Shown here: positions 14,342 to 21,508 of the stretch, piece after piece
Position numbering within the stretch: the stretch's first letter is position 1
Layout of the letters: each line of letters opens with the position of its first letter
DNA from: Candidatus Kuenenia stuttgartensis
GTDB lineage: Bacteria; Planctomycetota; Phycisphaerae; Sedimentisphaerales; CAMDDF01
Assembly: GCA_945890885.1 (NCBI GenBank)
Contig: CAMDDF010000010.1
Coordinates: 1 to 32,090, forward strand
Reading direction: 5' to 3'
Length of the DNA stretch: 32,090 bases
Translations under genes and position numbers: made by a program
The notes under the pieces: model-generated
Database searches by the model: none
What the model was told of the DNA's origin: nothing
Seen by the model: the letters and a program-made list of their open reading frames with translations, nothing else

Positions 14342-14404
14342 ACCCAAAGGCATAAAAGGCGTTTCGCCATACCGAGGCTCAACTAGCCATTTAAGCCTTT
14401 GGGT
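14342..14404. other. Three-way-junction hairpin element
   Basis: A perfect 10-bp outer stem, ACCCAAAGGC/GCCTTTGGGT, encloses two inner hairpins: GGCG-TTT-CGCC (14358-14368) and GGCT-CAACT-AGCC (14376-14388). This clover-like fold lies in a gene-free interval (14234-14627). The minus-strand frame 14339-14575 crossing it is probably spurious. The element could be a structured RNA, a cruciform recognised by a replication or recombination protein, or a remnant of an attachment site. Confidence 0.45.
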
Positions 14405-14493
14405 CGTGCTGTGGTTGTTCGCACATTGATTTAATGAGCGGTGCAGTGGCGGCAGCAAAAGATTTACAATGTGTGCTGCCTGACTACACAGAC

Positions 14494-14553
14494 AAGGAGG
14501 TGATAAAAAATGTGTCATCCGCGATGACAAGACTCCTGTGGCCATTCCCATAA
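14494..14553 (+). other. Strong ribosome site with two overlapping leader-peptide-like ORFs and a hairpin
   Basis: A near-perfect anti-16S match, AAGGAGGTGAT (14494-14504), precedes an ATG encoding the 5-residue MCHPR (14510-14527). Its TGA overlaps an ATG for the 9-residue MTRLLWPFP (14524-14553). A perfect 7-bp hairpin TGTCATC-CGC-GATGACA covers the first ORF, and ACTCCT downstream can pair with AAGGAG. It looks like a leader peptide or translational switch, but no downstream plus-strand gene is close; it may be what remains of a truncated gene. Confidence 0.35.
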
Positions 14554-14627
14554 ATTTTGTAAAATATGTTTGCATAAAAATCAGGAAGCTTATGCTAACC
14601 AGATTTTTCCATTGGTTTTGGTAATGC

Positions 14628-14786
14628 TCAAGATTTGTTCAGTTGTTGGATGGCATCGCAAGAGTGGTTTGAGAGTTGTTCCAGCTTTTCTTTATACTGC
14701 CGCAGCGCTTCCTGAATAATTTTGGATTTGTTTTGTTTGACAAGCTCAAATAGTTCCTTACTCAGATAAATGTTTATGACCGGCAT
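14628..14786 (-). CDS. Ribbon-helix-helix repressor (52 aa)
   Basis: This gene is not in the ORF track. It starts MPVINIYLSKELFELV, a short beta strand followed by two helices (NKSKIIQEALRQYKEKLEQL), the pattern of MetJ/Arc/CopG-type DNA-binding proteins that bind as dimers. A TATA-like box (TATTTATATA on the minus strand, 14809-14818) is centred about 27 nt before the ATG, giving a leaderless start. It is divergent from the 14900 gene, and the shared intergenic region holds an inverted tetranucleotide repeat. It is most likely the autoregulator of this divergent pair, possibly controlling plasmid copy number. Confidence 0.7.
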   Translation of the reverse strand: MPVINIYLSKELFELVKQNKSKIIQEALRQYKEKLEQLSNHSCDAIQQLNKS

Positions 14787-14808
14787 ATACACCTATTAGT
14801 AGTCAGAC

Positions 14809-14881
14809 TATATAAATAGATAGATAGTAAGAAGTATATGTTGCAGCACCATAAAGTTTATAAACCTGTCTATCTATCTAT
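14809..14881. promoter_or_regulatory. Divergent promoter/operator with inverted ATAG repeats
   Basis: ATAGATAGATAG (14816-14827) and CTATCTATCTAT (14870-14881) are perfect inverted arms 42 nt apart. The left arm overlaps the minus-strand TATA-like box of the ribbon-helix-helix gene. The right arm lies just after a plus-strand box, GTTTATAAAC (14856-14865), serving the 14900 gene, whose ribosome site is AGGAGGTG. Short direct tetranucleotide repeats are typical targets for cooperative ribbon-helix-helix dimers. Confidence 0.6.
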
Positions 14882-14899
14882 ACATAGGAGGTGCAAAAA

Positions 14900-15274
14900 A
14901 TGAGTAAGATTGTAACAATCAAGGGCGAGCCGATCATCGACGTATATGAGTCCTATGATGGCAGTTATTGGTATATAACAGAAATGCTATATAAACAGGA
15001 TAGTATCATCGACGGTAAGGTGTACAACGATGACCAGATTTTATTCGGCTATGCCCGATTATCAGCCTGTACAGAATATGCTGAGTTTGGCAATATTTCA
15101 GAAACAGAACTGAAACTGCTAGGAAGCAGGGTCTGGAAGGTGCCAAAGGAAAACTGGGGTGTTTGTCCTGATGTTGAAGTAGGCTGTTTTTCTGAGCAGC
15201 AGGCCGAACTGAAGAACTGGGAAGGTAAACCTTCTCAGCCTTCAGGGCTAAATAGGTTTGAATCTCATTATTGA
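14900..15274 (+). CDS. Conserved mobile-element protein (124 aa)
   Basis: ATG 14900 is chosen over GTG 14891 because the AGGAGGTG ribosome site overlaps that GTG. The product reads VTIKGEPIIDVYESYDGSYW, then KQDSIIDGKVYNDDQILFGY and a Trp/Pro-rich C-terminus (VWKVPKENWGVCP). I recall close relatives in integrated elements of other bacteria, without function. It opens a three-gene operon ending at the hairpin at 15952 and is divergent from the ribbon-helix-helix gene that probably represses it. Its N-terminal domain resembles the C-terminus of the 13751 product. Confidence 0.7.
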   Translation: MSKIVTIKGEPIIDVYESYDGSYWYITEMLYKQDSIIDGKVYNDDQILFGYARLSACTEYAEFGNISETELKLLGSRVWKVPKENWGVCPDVEVGCFSEQQAELKNWEGKPSQPSGLNRFESHY

Positions 15275-15281
15275 AATCAAA

Positions 15282-15632
15282 ATGAAAAAGAAATTTTCAA
15301 TTACATGGGATGAGTACCATGAATGTTCTGCTACTGTTGAAGCTGAATCTCAGGAGGAAGCTGAGGAAAAGTGGAGTAATATGGAATACCTTGATTTCGA
15401 TGACGATGTACAAAATATAGACAACTTCGAGATTTGTGAAGAAGATGATGAGGAAACGGCGGCGGCGGAGTTAAAACCAGATAATGGTCAGTATGATCAC
15501 GAATGCACCCTTGTTGAAAATGACAAATCAAATGATGCTCTTTCTAGCAGCGGTGAGGGTGGGATGACCTCACCGCATTCTTTGTCATATTCACAAGAAT
15601 TGAAAGGGGGTGAAGAGCAAAATGATAATTGA
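15282..15632 (+). CDS. Acidic hypothetical protein (116 aa), likely read-through at its 3' end
   Basis: The N-terminal ~50 residues (KFSITWDEYHECSATVEAES, EEAEEKWSNMEYLDFDDDV) look like a small beta-alpha domain common in element proteins, followed by a very acidic stretch. The last ~30 codons cross a perfect hairpin and then the ribosome site of the next gene, giving an unlikely tail (SSSGEGGMTSPHS). A stop codon has probably been lost around 15480-15545. ATG 15282 begins 7 nt after the previous stop. The gene overlaps the start of the next gene by 11 nt. Confidence 0.6.
   Translation: MKKKFSITWDEYHECSATVEAESQEEAEEKWSNMEYLDFDDDVQNIDNFEICEEDDEETAAAELKPDNGQYDHECTLVENDKSNDALSSSGEGGMTSPHSLSYSQELKGGEEQNDN
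15550..15576 (+). terminator. Hairpin inside the 3' end of the acidic ORF
   Basis: GCGGTGAGG (15550-15558) pairs perfectly with CCTCACCGC (15568-15576), loop of 9 nt, followed by ATTCTTTGTC. It lacks a proper T-run but would normally be intergenic. It may attenuate transcription or stabilise mRNA. Confidence 0.4.
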
Positions 15633-15945
15633 AATGGATGGAAAGATTGAGGAATATATTTCCTTGTATACTGCGATACATAAGCATACAAAGGATATAA
15701 ATATGACCATCGCAATACTGACAGAGATCAGGAAAGATATGCGTGTCGCAGAAATGCAGCAAAACAGGTTTGTAGGTACCGGAGCATTCCCGGCAACTGA
15801 AGGACAACTGTCATATCTCAAGTCGCTTGGGATCAAAGAAACAGATGGTATTAACCGGCAGGAAGCGTCAAAGCTTATTGATGAAGCCAAAAGTAAAAAA
15901 GTCAATACAGAGACCCCTGTTCGAATACCTATGCGGCTTCCATAG
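15622..15945 (+). CDS. Hypothetical element protein with ATExQLxYLKSLGI motif (107 aa)
   Basis: ATG 15622 follows GGGGGTG; the GTG at 15610 is an alternative. The N-terminal half is helical (IEEYISLYTAIHKHTKD). The C-terminal half reads FPATEGQLSYLKSLGIKETD then NRQEASKLIDEAKSK, a short helix-hairpin motif that I recall from many phage and plasmid proteins (for example near DUF3072), probably a protein or nucleic acid interaction module. Last gene of the operon starting at 14900; a strong hairpin follows after 6 nt. Confidence 0.65.
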   Translation: MIIEMDGKIEEYISLYTAIHKHTKDINMTIAILTEIRKDMRVAEMQQNRFVGTGAFPATEGQLSYLKSLGIKETDGINRQEASKLIDEAKSKKVNTETPVRIPMRLP

Positions 15946-15951
15946 GAACAT

Positions 15952-15977
15952 GACGACCGGGCCTCTGCCCGGTCGTC
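15952..15977 (+). terminator. Strong GC hairpin ending the 14900-15945 operon
   Basis: GACGACCGGGC (15952-15962) and GCCCGGTCGTC (15967-15977) form a perfect 11-bp stem with loop CTCT, followed by GAAGAGTTTTC. The interval from here to 16301 holds no gene; a second weaker hairpin CGCAAC/GTTGCG is near 15988-16009, and the promoter of the next gene must lie near 16240-16290 (TTTAAAAAT at 16252-16260). Confidence 0.6.
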
Positions 15978-16301
15978 GAAGAGTTTTCGCAACTGCCGCT
16001 GCGGTTGCGTGGCTGGCTGGATAAATATAAAAAGCATTAAATGTCAAAATTATGAATATATTAAAAGGTGGGTCTGAATCGCAGGAGTTAATATCTCTGC
16101 CTAAGGTATGGAATATTTTTCTTGTTTTCCTATCAATTTGCCGTTATAACTCTTTATGTTCTGTTGGGCAGATGCCCCAATGACCATATCACCTTTGTAA
16201 GCTGCCCAACGGTGGAGTGATGGAGAAATCCAATTCGTTGCGGGGTTTCTCTTTAAAAATGTGTACAAAATAAAACACTGTACTTTTTGAGAGGAATAAA
16301 A

Positions 16302-17363
16302 ATGAAACGCATTCTCATTTCTACCGTTATGCTCACCCTCATTTCCACAGCTGTTTTTGCCAAGTCGCCCCCTGTGGTCAGCAATATCACCATCTCTCAG
16401 CGGACAGACGGCTCGACGCTTGTTGATATTCGGTACACCCTTTCTGGTGCTGAGGGAGACAATTGTACCGTTTCTGTTCAGGTAAGTTCTGATGGCGGCA
16501 GCACGTGGATGGTTCCTGCAGTATCCTTTACTGGAGCGGTTGGAAGTAATATTACTCCCGGCAACGATAAACTTATTACCTGGGATTGTATAAAGGATTT
16601 GCCCGGTGTGTTTGGCAGTAATTATCGGATAAAGGTAACTGCCGATAACGGTCCAGCGAGAATGGTATGGGTCTATATCAACGATTCGGGCGTTTCTGGC
16701 CATGAGAGGTTTGATGGCTATATGAGCAAATACGAGACAACGAATGCTCAGTATTGCCAGTTCCTCAATGTCGCCAAAGCTTCTAATCTGATAACTGTTT
16801 ACAATAATAGTAGTGTTTATGCAACGAGCGACACCAGTCATTCTCAGCTCTACTATAACCTCGCGGGTGCGGGCTTGACTGGCTATGGGCCCACCAACGG
16901 CGGAGCTGCAAGGATCAAGTATGACGGCAGCTTGTTCACCGTGGATAGCGGTTTCGAGAACCATCCTGTGACCTATGTCAGTTGGTATGGAGCAACAGCT
17001 TTCTGCGAATATTATGGATATAGATTGCCTACCGAATGGGAATGGCAGGCGGTGGCTGATTTTAACGGCAGTTTTATCTATGGCTGTGGGACGAGCAGCA
17101 TAAATAATAATACGATGAACTATTTTGGTTCGACTCATCCATATGGCACGACCTCTGTTGGTGCTTTCGGGGCGTATGGTTACGGGATGTGCGATATGGC
17201 AGGGAATGTCTGGGAGTGGACATCATCGATTTACAGTGGCAGCCTTCGCGTTCTCCGCAGCGGTGGCTGGCCCAACCCTAACGACGGCTGTACTGTCTCG
17301 CATAAGAACAAGCTCGACCAGGACTTCACGTTCAGCGACATAGGTTTTCGGGTTTGTCGTTAA
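16302..17363 (+). CDS. Secreted formylglycine-generating-enzyme-fold (SUMF1/FGE-sulfatase) protein
   Basis: The N-terminus is a signal peptide (MKRILISTVMLTLISTAVFA, cut before KSPP). Residues ~22-120 form a beta domain (VVSNITISQRTDGSTLVDIR). Residues ~120-353 are an FGE-type lectin-like fold: YETTNAQYCQFLN, PVTYVSWYGATAFCEYYGYR, LPTEWEWQ, GNVWEWTSS, RSGGW and the terminal DIGFRVCR. The catalytic cysteine pair of true formylglycine-generating enzymes is not seen, so this is more likely a binding or structural member, as are most secreted bacterial ones. ATG 16302 follows GAGAGGA. The N-terminal domain plus FGE arrangement is common in Phycisphaerae, which supports the host guess. Confidence 0.85.
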   Translation: MKRILISTVMLTLISTAVFAKSPPVVSNITISQRTDGSTLVDIRYTLSGAEGDNCTVSVQVSSDGGSTWMVPAVSFTGAVGSNITPGNDKLITWDCIKDLPGVFGSNYRIKVTADNGPARMVWVYINDSGVSGHERFDGYMSKYETTNAQYCQFLNVAKASNLITVYNNSSVYATSDTSHSQLYYNLAGAGLTGYGPTNGGAARIKYDGSLFTVDSGFENHPVTYVSWYGATAFCEYYGYRLPTEWEWQAVADFNGSFIYGCGTSSINNNTMNYFGSTHPYGTTSVGAFGAYGYGMCDMAGNVWEWTSSIYSGSLRVLRSGGWPNPNDGCTVSHKNKLDQDFTFSDIGFRVCR

Positions 17364-17524
17364 GTGTTTCTCTTTCTGGATTTTCCATAATCCTTTGCTC
17401 TTTGTTTACCCTTTGTGGGGTGCAGGGGCGTAGCCGTTGCTTGTCTTCTCAGCCAGCACTGGCTCGAAGGTGTTGGGTATTAACGATTTTAATTCAACGC
17501 AGGAATGCCTGTTGTCTTAAAAGG

Positions 17525-19192
17525 TCACTGAGTACCAGCTGTCGCTTCAAGAGCTGCTTTTCCTTTTTCTGTAAGGTGAGTTAGTGCTTGTCTGCCGATT
17601 CTGGTCGTTTCAATTCGTTCTTCTATGAGTAAAAACTTTAAGGCTGTTGTTTTTAATTTCTGGCCTTGCCGTACTGATAGGCCCAGTCGCTTGTATCGTG
17701 CGGCGACACCGCTTTCTGGAGAGTTCTGGATATCCTTTAGGAAGTATATAAGTGGATTAACAACTGCGGGGCCGGCGGCAGGGAGTTTTTCTTTTGCGGG
17801 GTAAAACGACGAATTTTGCGATGCCGATAATGAAGTGTGCTGCATATGCTCCCGAATATAATCATCGGTGATAGTCCCCTTATCTATGATAAATTCCGGC
17901 ACTTTGACCTGAAATGCCCGAGGGATACGTCCTTGAAGCTTTATAATTGCCTCACCCACTTCCAGGCTGCCGAGTAGGTCTTTTTCCTTATCGAGCAAAA
18001 GGCACTGGGCCATGGCGGTTATATCTGTTTTATGTTTAAGATTCATGCATATCGTTGCGTAGGTATTGCCGAGTGCCGGTAGACTGATCTTTGATGGATG
18101 CTGATCAAGTAGAATAAGGCTTTCTCCGAATTCTCTGATTTCTCTAAAGATAATCTCCATAACAGATTGGCCGCCTACTAAACTCCTTCTTTCATCGGAT
18201 AATAAATGATGGGCCTCCTCAATTAGTACACAATGCCGAAAAGTCTCTCTTTTGTTTTCTGTCATACGCTTGTGATGCAGCCACAACAGCAGAGCCTCTA
18301 CAAAAAACACTTTATCGGATTGCGTAAGCGCATCCAATTCCAGAATTACGGAACTATTGAGGATATGATCCAGACTCTTATTGCTGTGCGTATTAAACAA
18401 TGTATCCATATCGCCAAAACACAGCGATGACAGTGCCCTTAGAGTTGATGACAACCAGCCAGATTCTCTGCCACGCAGATCCATACTTTTGGCCTTTAAA
18501 AGAACATCCTTAAATGTTGGCCAGCTTGTTACAAGATTATCATAAACCCCAGCTTCCTCATAGACTGCGTCGACCGCCTGCTGTAATAAGTATAAGACTC
18601 CATTGCCGAGGCAATAGGAATGGGCGATAACTTCATTTAATTTCTTCAACCATGTCTTGGGGCTGGTACCCTCGGGTGGAATGAGGGGATTAAAAGCAAA
18701 TGGCGTGATATCTCTGCCGATGGTGTAGACCTCAACATCCTTGAATTCAGGTTGTGATATTAGATCTCGATAGTTTCGCTTCCAGTCAAATACCAAAAAA
18801 GGCTTTCCTTTTTTCTTAAGTTCCCTGAGTAAAACAAAACCCACGTTGGTTTTTCCTGCTCCAGATCTGCCCAGTACCGCGACATGTTGTATCCATTCAT
18901 CTTCACGAAGACCAAATTCATAAAGATTTTTGCCTGCATAGTGAACCATACCGATCGGGTACTGACCTTCGGCCTGTTCCTTTGTTGGCGGAATCAGGTC
19001 GGCTTCGGGCTGTTCGAGTTTTTGAGGGATATGTTTTGCCACTGCCAGTTCCAGATACTTTTGGATTTGCTGTTTACCCTCTGTATCTTCTGCGCAGTAT
19101 GCTGCAAATACCTGATCCATTGTGGGGCCGAGGATGGGCTTGAGCTTGAGGCACAATTCTCTGACAAGTGTGGAATTATCCCTGTCCGCCAT
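17525..19192 (-). CDS. HerA/DUF87-type hexameric ATPase with C-terminal winged helix
   Basis: Walker A is GRSGAGKT (about residues 108-115), followed by PFLVFDWKRNY, a typical HerA/VirD4 strand. Walker B is CVLIEEAHHLL, followed by EIIFREIREFGESLILLDQH, a HerA sensor-like segment. The C-terminal ~75 residues form a winged helix (RLGLSVRQGQKLKTTALKFL, RIGRQALTHLTEKGKAAL). HerA-type motors pump or translocate DNA. ATG 19192 follows GGAGGG and overlaps the upstream gene by 17 nt; the track's TTG at 19213 is less likely. No NurA nuclease is adjacent, so a mobile-element transfer or segregation role is more likely than end resection. Confidence 0.85.
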   Translation of the reverse strand: MADRDNSTLVRELCLKLKPILGPTMDQVFAAYCAEDTEGKQQIQKYLELAVAKHIPQKLEQPEADLIPPTKEQAEGQYPIGMVHYAGKNLYEFGLREDEWIQHVAVLGRSGAGKTNVGFVLLRELKKKGKPFLVFDWKRNYRDLISQPEFKDVEVYTIGRDITPFAFNPLIPPEGTSPKTWLKKLNEVIAHSYCLGNGVLYLLQQAVDAVYEEAGVYDNLVTSWPTFKDVLLKAKSMDLRGRESGWLSSTLRALSSLCFGDMDTLFNTHSNKSLDHILNSSVILELDALTQSDKVFFVEALLLWLHHKRMTENKRETFRHCVLIEEAHHLLSDERRSLVGGQSVMEIIFREIREFGESLILLDQHPSKISLPALGNTYATICMNLKHKTDITAMAQCLLLDKEKDLLGSLEVGEAIIKLQGRIPRAFQVKVPEFIIDKGTITDDYIREHMQHTSLSASQNSSFYPAKEKLPAAGPAVVNPLIYFLKDIQNSPESGVAARYKRLGLSVRQGQKLKTTALKFLLIEERIETTRIGRQALTHLTEKGKAALEATAGTQ

Positions 19193-19742
19193 AGAGACCC
19201 TCCATACCGGCAAAAAGAGAATATCTTTGTTTTGCGCCTCTGTAGGTGCTGGCAGTCTCGAATAGTTTCTCTCTTAGTTCGGCGGTATCTTTCCAAAATG
19301 CCAGTTCTTCTTCTCGTTTGGCGGATTCGAGTTGGAGCAGCTGTGTTTCCAGACTTGACATTCGTTTGGTTCTGTCAGGATTTCTGTTAATGATAACGCC
19401 GTAAAGCGACCCCTGGATTTGCAGATCACGATGCTGAATTTCATCAATATGTTTTTTGTGAAGCTTGCACCGCTCATAGAATAGATTGGCAAGGTGCTGG
19501 ATGCCGACATGCTGCTGTTTCATCTCATTGCCGAATATCTGCTGTGAGATATTGGCGGTCTCATTGACAATAGGAATAAGTGCCTCCTGCAATAATTCAG
19601 CGTCGGGCTTTAACCTGTCAAAATAGCCGTTGGCAGGCCATGAAAGAACCCGAGGATAAGTTACGTCGATTTTTTGGGAAGCATAGCTGCTGTTTTGTTG
19701 AAAATAAAGGTTCCTCAATTCGTATGTTTTGTTCGGCATCAT
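19176..19742 (-). CDS. Partner protein of the HerA-like ATPase (188 aa)
   Basis: I do not recognise a family. ATG 19742 (MMPNKTYELRN) is preferred to the upstream track start because GGAG precedes it. Features are a conserved-looking VTYPRVLSWPANGYFDRL, then long helices (IVNETANISQQIFGNEMKQQ, SLETQLLQLESAKREEELAF) predicted to form a coiled coil. The stop overlaps the ATPase start, so the two are translationally coupled and probably interact. An adaptor or membrane-distal partner is possible. It contains no transmembrane segment or nuclease motif that I can see. Confidence 0.65.
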   Translation of the reverse strand: MMPNKTYELRNLYFQQNSSYASQKIDVTYPRVLSWPANGYFDRLKPDAELLQEALIPIVNETANISQQIFGNEMKQQHVGIQHLANLFYERCKLHKKHIDEIQHRDLQIQGSLYGVIINRNPDRTKRMSSLETQLLQLESAKREEELAFWKDTAELREKLFETASTYRGAKQRYSLFAGMEGLYGGQG

Positions 19743-19782
19743 TTTGTAGTAACTCTCCAGTGATAATATATGGACAATGATG

Positions 19783-19790
19783 TTTATAAA
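19783..19790 (-). promoter_or_regulatory. TATA-like box upstream of the HerA operon
   Basis: TTTATAAA on the minus strand (ACATTTATAAACATC) is about 45 nt before ATG 19742. At archaeal spacing it would give a leader of about 18 nt that includes the GGAG ribosome site. Confidence 0.4.
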
Positions 19791-20029
19791 TGTTTCGTCT
19801 AAAGGATAAAGCATTCATAGAAACAGTTTTTAGTAAATACTTTTGTGTTGCTAATATGTCAAATATTTACTGCATTGTTCTATTATTGTCAGGCAGGCTG
19901 ATTGTCTGCGCAACACCCTCAAATCTGAACTTTAGCATCCTCGTGTTTCGTATTGTTCTTGCCTTAAATTTTGGCATTTTAAAAGCGTTGTCGCAAAAAA
20001 AGGCGTTTTTCTCGTTTTTTTGATTACTC

Positions 20030-20057
20030 TTGCAGGTCGCGGCCAATCGAGTATAAT
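20030..20057 (+). promoter_or_regulatory. Sigma-70-type promoter before the sigma factor gene
   Basis: TTGCAG (20030-20035) and TATAAT (20052-20057) are separated by 16 nt. The match to the bacterial consensus is good (4/6 and 6/6), with transcription expected near 20064. It contrasts with the TATA-like boxes to the left and is the clearest evidence for a bacterial host. The interval 19815-20119 has no gene. Confidence 0.7.
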
Positions 20058-20119
20058 AGCCACACAGTAGACCGTGTAGTTCATTATGCAAGTGTTAATC
20101 GTTGACAGAATTGTAAGGC

Positions 20120-20728
20120 ATGAGTATGGATTACAAAAAAGCAAACCAGATTGCAGAACGCATCCGAAACGGCGAAAACAGTGTATTATACAAAGAACTT
20201 GCCTTGATGTGTACCCCATATCTTCTCTGGGTCAAAAAGAAGTACAAATTTTATTGCATTCCGGATGATGACGCAAAGCGGATATTGGTGTATGAAGCTG
20301 TAAACGACAGCATTGTACCAATCAGAAAAAATAAGCCATTTACGATTTGCCTGCAAAATGCATTTCGCAACTGCTGCAGGGACTGGATCAAAAATTATCA
20401 CCACAAAAAGCGAGCCAAAATATGGGCTGAGTTTGATTTTAATGACTATGAGACTGCAGGGTATGGCGGCAGTAAGGAGAATCTTTCGCCGGAGGTTGTG
20501 GCATCTGAAGGCGAAATGATTAAAGCTCTGATGGAAGAACTCATGAAGGATGGACAGTTTTCCCGTGAGGTGATTTTTAGAAGGATGAGTGGTGATAGCT
20601 ATGCGGAAATCGCTGAGGCTAAAAAGAAAACGCACAGTGAATGCAAAAATGTCTTTTGGTGCAATTTTGACCATCTGAAGAAGCGATTGACTCGTCGTTT
20701 CCGAAAAGAAATTCTTGACAACCAGTAG
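20120..20728 (+). CDS. ECF-type RNA polymerase sigma factor
   Basis: The 202-residue product has a sigma region 2-like half (YEAVNDSIVPIRKNKPFTIC, then LQNAFRNCCRDWIKNYHHKK) and a region 4-like half (FSREVIFRRMSGDSYAEIAE, HLKKRLTRRFRKE), the layout of extracytoplasmic-function sigma factors. The linker is acidic. It directs RNA polymerase to its own promoters in response to a signal. The next gene, 11 nt downstream, encodes two zinc-finger anti-sigma motifs, the normal partner. The ATG has a weak TAAGG ribosome site; a second Met lies two codons later. Sequence divergence from standard ECFs is large, so the class is not assignable. Confidence 0.75.
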   Translation: MSMDYKKANQIAERIRNGENSVLYKELALMCTPYLLWVKKKYKFYCIPDDDAKRILVYEAVNDSIVPIRKNKPFTICLQNAFRNCCRDWIKNYHHKKRAKIWAEFDFNDYETAGYGGSKENLSPEVVASEGEMIKALMEELMKDGQFSREVIFRRMSGDSYAEIAEAKKKTHSECKNVFWCNFDHLKKRLTRRFRKEILDNQ

Positions 20729-20739
20729 AGGAAAATAAA

Positions 20740-21489
20740 ATGAATTGTCCTGAAAAAAAAATTCTGCAGGATTTGGTTGATTGCGAATTATCCGAGGAAC
20801 AGCATATAGAGGTAATTGCACACATAAAATCCTGTGACAAGTGCAGAGGCCAATTAAAACAAATGTTGGTGTTCTATCGGGCGTTGAGTGACGTTGTTGC
20901 CATGGAGGCCTGCCCATCGAAAGATGAACTTGAAAACTTTGCACATGGCAAACTTTCCTTACAGAACTCAGATCGCGTTAGGGAACATATTGTATTATGT
21001 GCACAGTGTGAATCATATGTTCAACTTTTTCAGGCCACTGATGAGCAATTGGCAGAGCAGGCGGAACGCGAAAAAGTGATATTTCAAAAGGCGGCGGCTC
21101 AGGGAAGGGCATATGATGCGGCCAGGGTAATTCTCAAAAAACTTCTGCCGGATAAAGTATCCGTTTTCGATAGTCTATGGGAACATATTTCCGGTGTTTT
21201 GGAAGAAATGCTGGAGAGTAAATCAATAAAAGGTTTATCGTTTGGCGATAGTGGTGAATTTGCCGGGGCTTTGGGTTTTTCCGGTGTGCCTGACCCGCAG
21301 ACGGCTGCGGCTGCCATTATAATTGGTACTACCCTTGCTACTGCATATTCGCTTGGCAACACGGTAATCGCCTCTGACCCTGCTGCAATTAAACAAACGG
21401 TTTCCGATATTGCTGGCAGATTGGGTGCAGGGAAAGAACTTAAGAAAAGACTCGCCGAAACAGTTCCTCTTCATTTTATTGATATATAG
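20740..21489 (+). CDS. Double zf-HC2 anti-sigma factor-like protein
   Basis: There are two zinc-binding anti-sigma modules: DCELSEEQHIEVIAHIKSCD followed by KCRG (HxxxCxxC, about residues 20-40), and a second in HGKLSLQNSDRVREHIVLCA followed by QCE (about residues 67-95). The middle is helical. A Gly/Ala-rich hydrophobic stretch near residues 186-206 (AAAAIIIGTTLATAYSLG) may be a membrane segment. GAGGAAAATAAA precedes the ATG. It should hold the upstream sigma factor inactive. The following M48-type protease gene, 19 nt away, could cut it, giving regulated release. Confidence 0.75.
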   Translation: MNCPEKKILQDLVDCELSEEQHIEVIAHIKSCDKCRGQLKQMLVFYRALSDVVAMEACPSKDELENFAHGKLSLQNSDRVREHIVLCAQCESYVQLFQATDEQLAEQAEREKVIFQKAAAQGRAYDAARVILKKLLPDKVSVFDSLWEHISGVLEEMLESKSIKGLSFGDSGEFAGALGFSGVPDPQTAAAAIIIGTTLATAYSLGNTVIASDPAAIKQTVSDIAGRLGAGKELKKRLAETVPLHFIDI

Positions 21490-21508
21490 TCTGTAAGCAG
21501 AGTTATGA

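Noticed and set aside
14339-14575. 78-aa minus-strand ORF
   Set aside because: It crosses the clover-like hairpin and the strong plus-strand ribosome site, with no supporting start signal or family pattern.
16302-17363. Active formylglycine-generating enzyme
   Set aside because: The catalytic cysteine pair is not visible near the C-terminus, so only the fold is claimed.
17525-19742. HerA-NurA end-resection pair
   Set aside because: The upstream partner has no NurA-type nuclease motif and is mainly helical.
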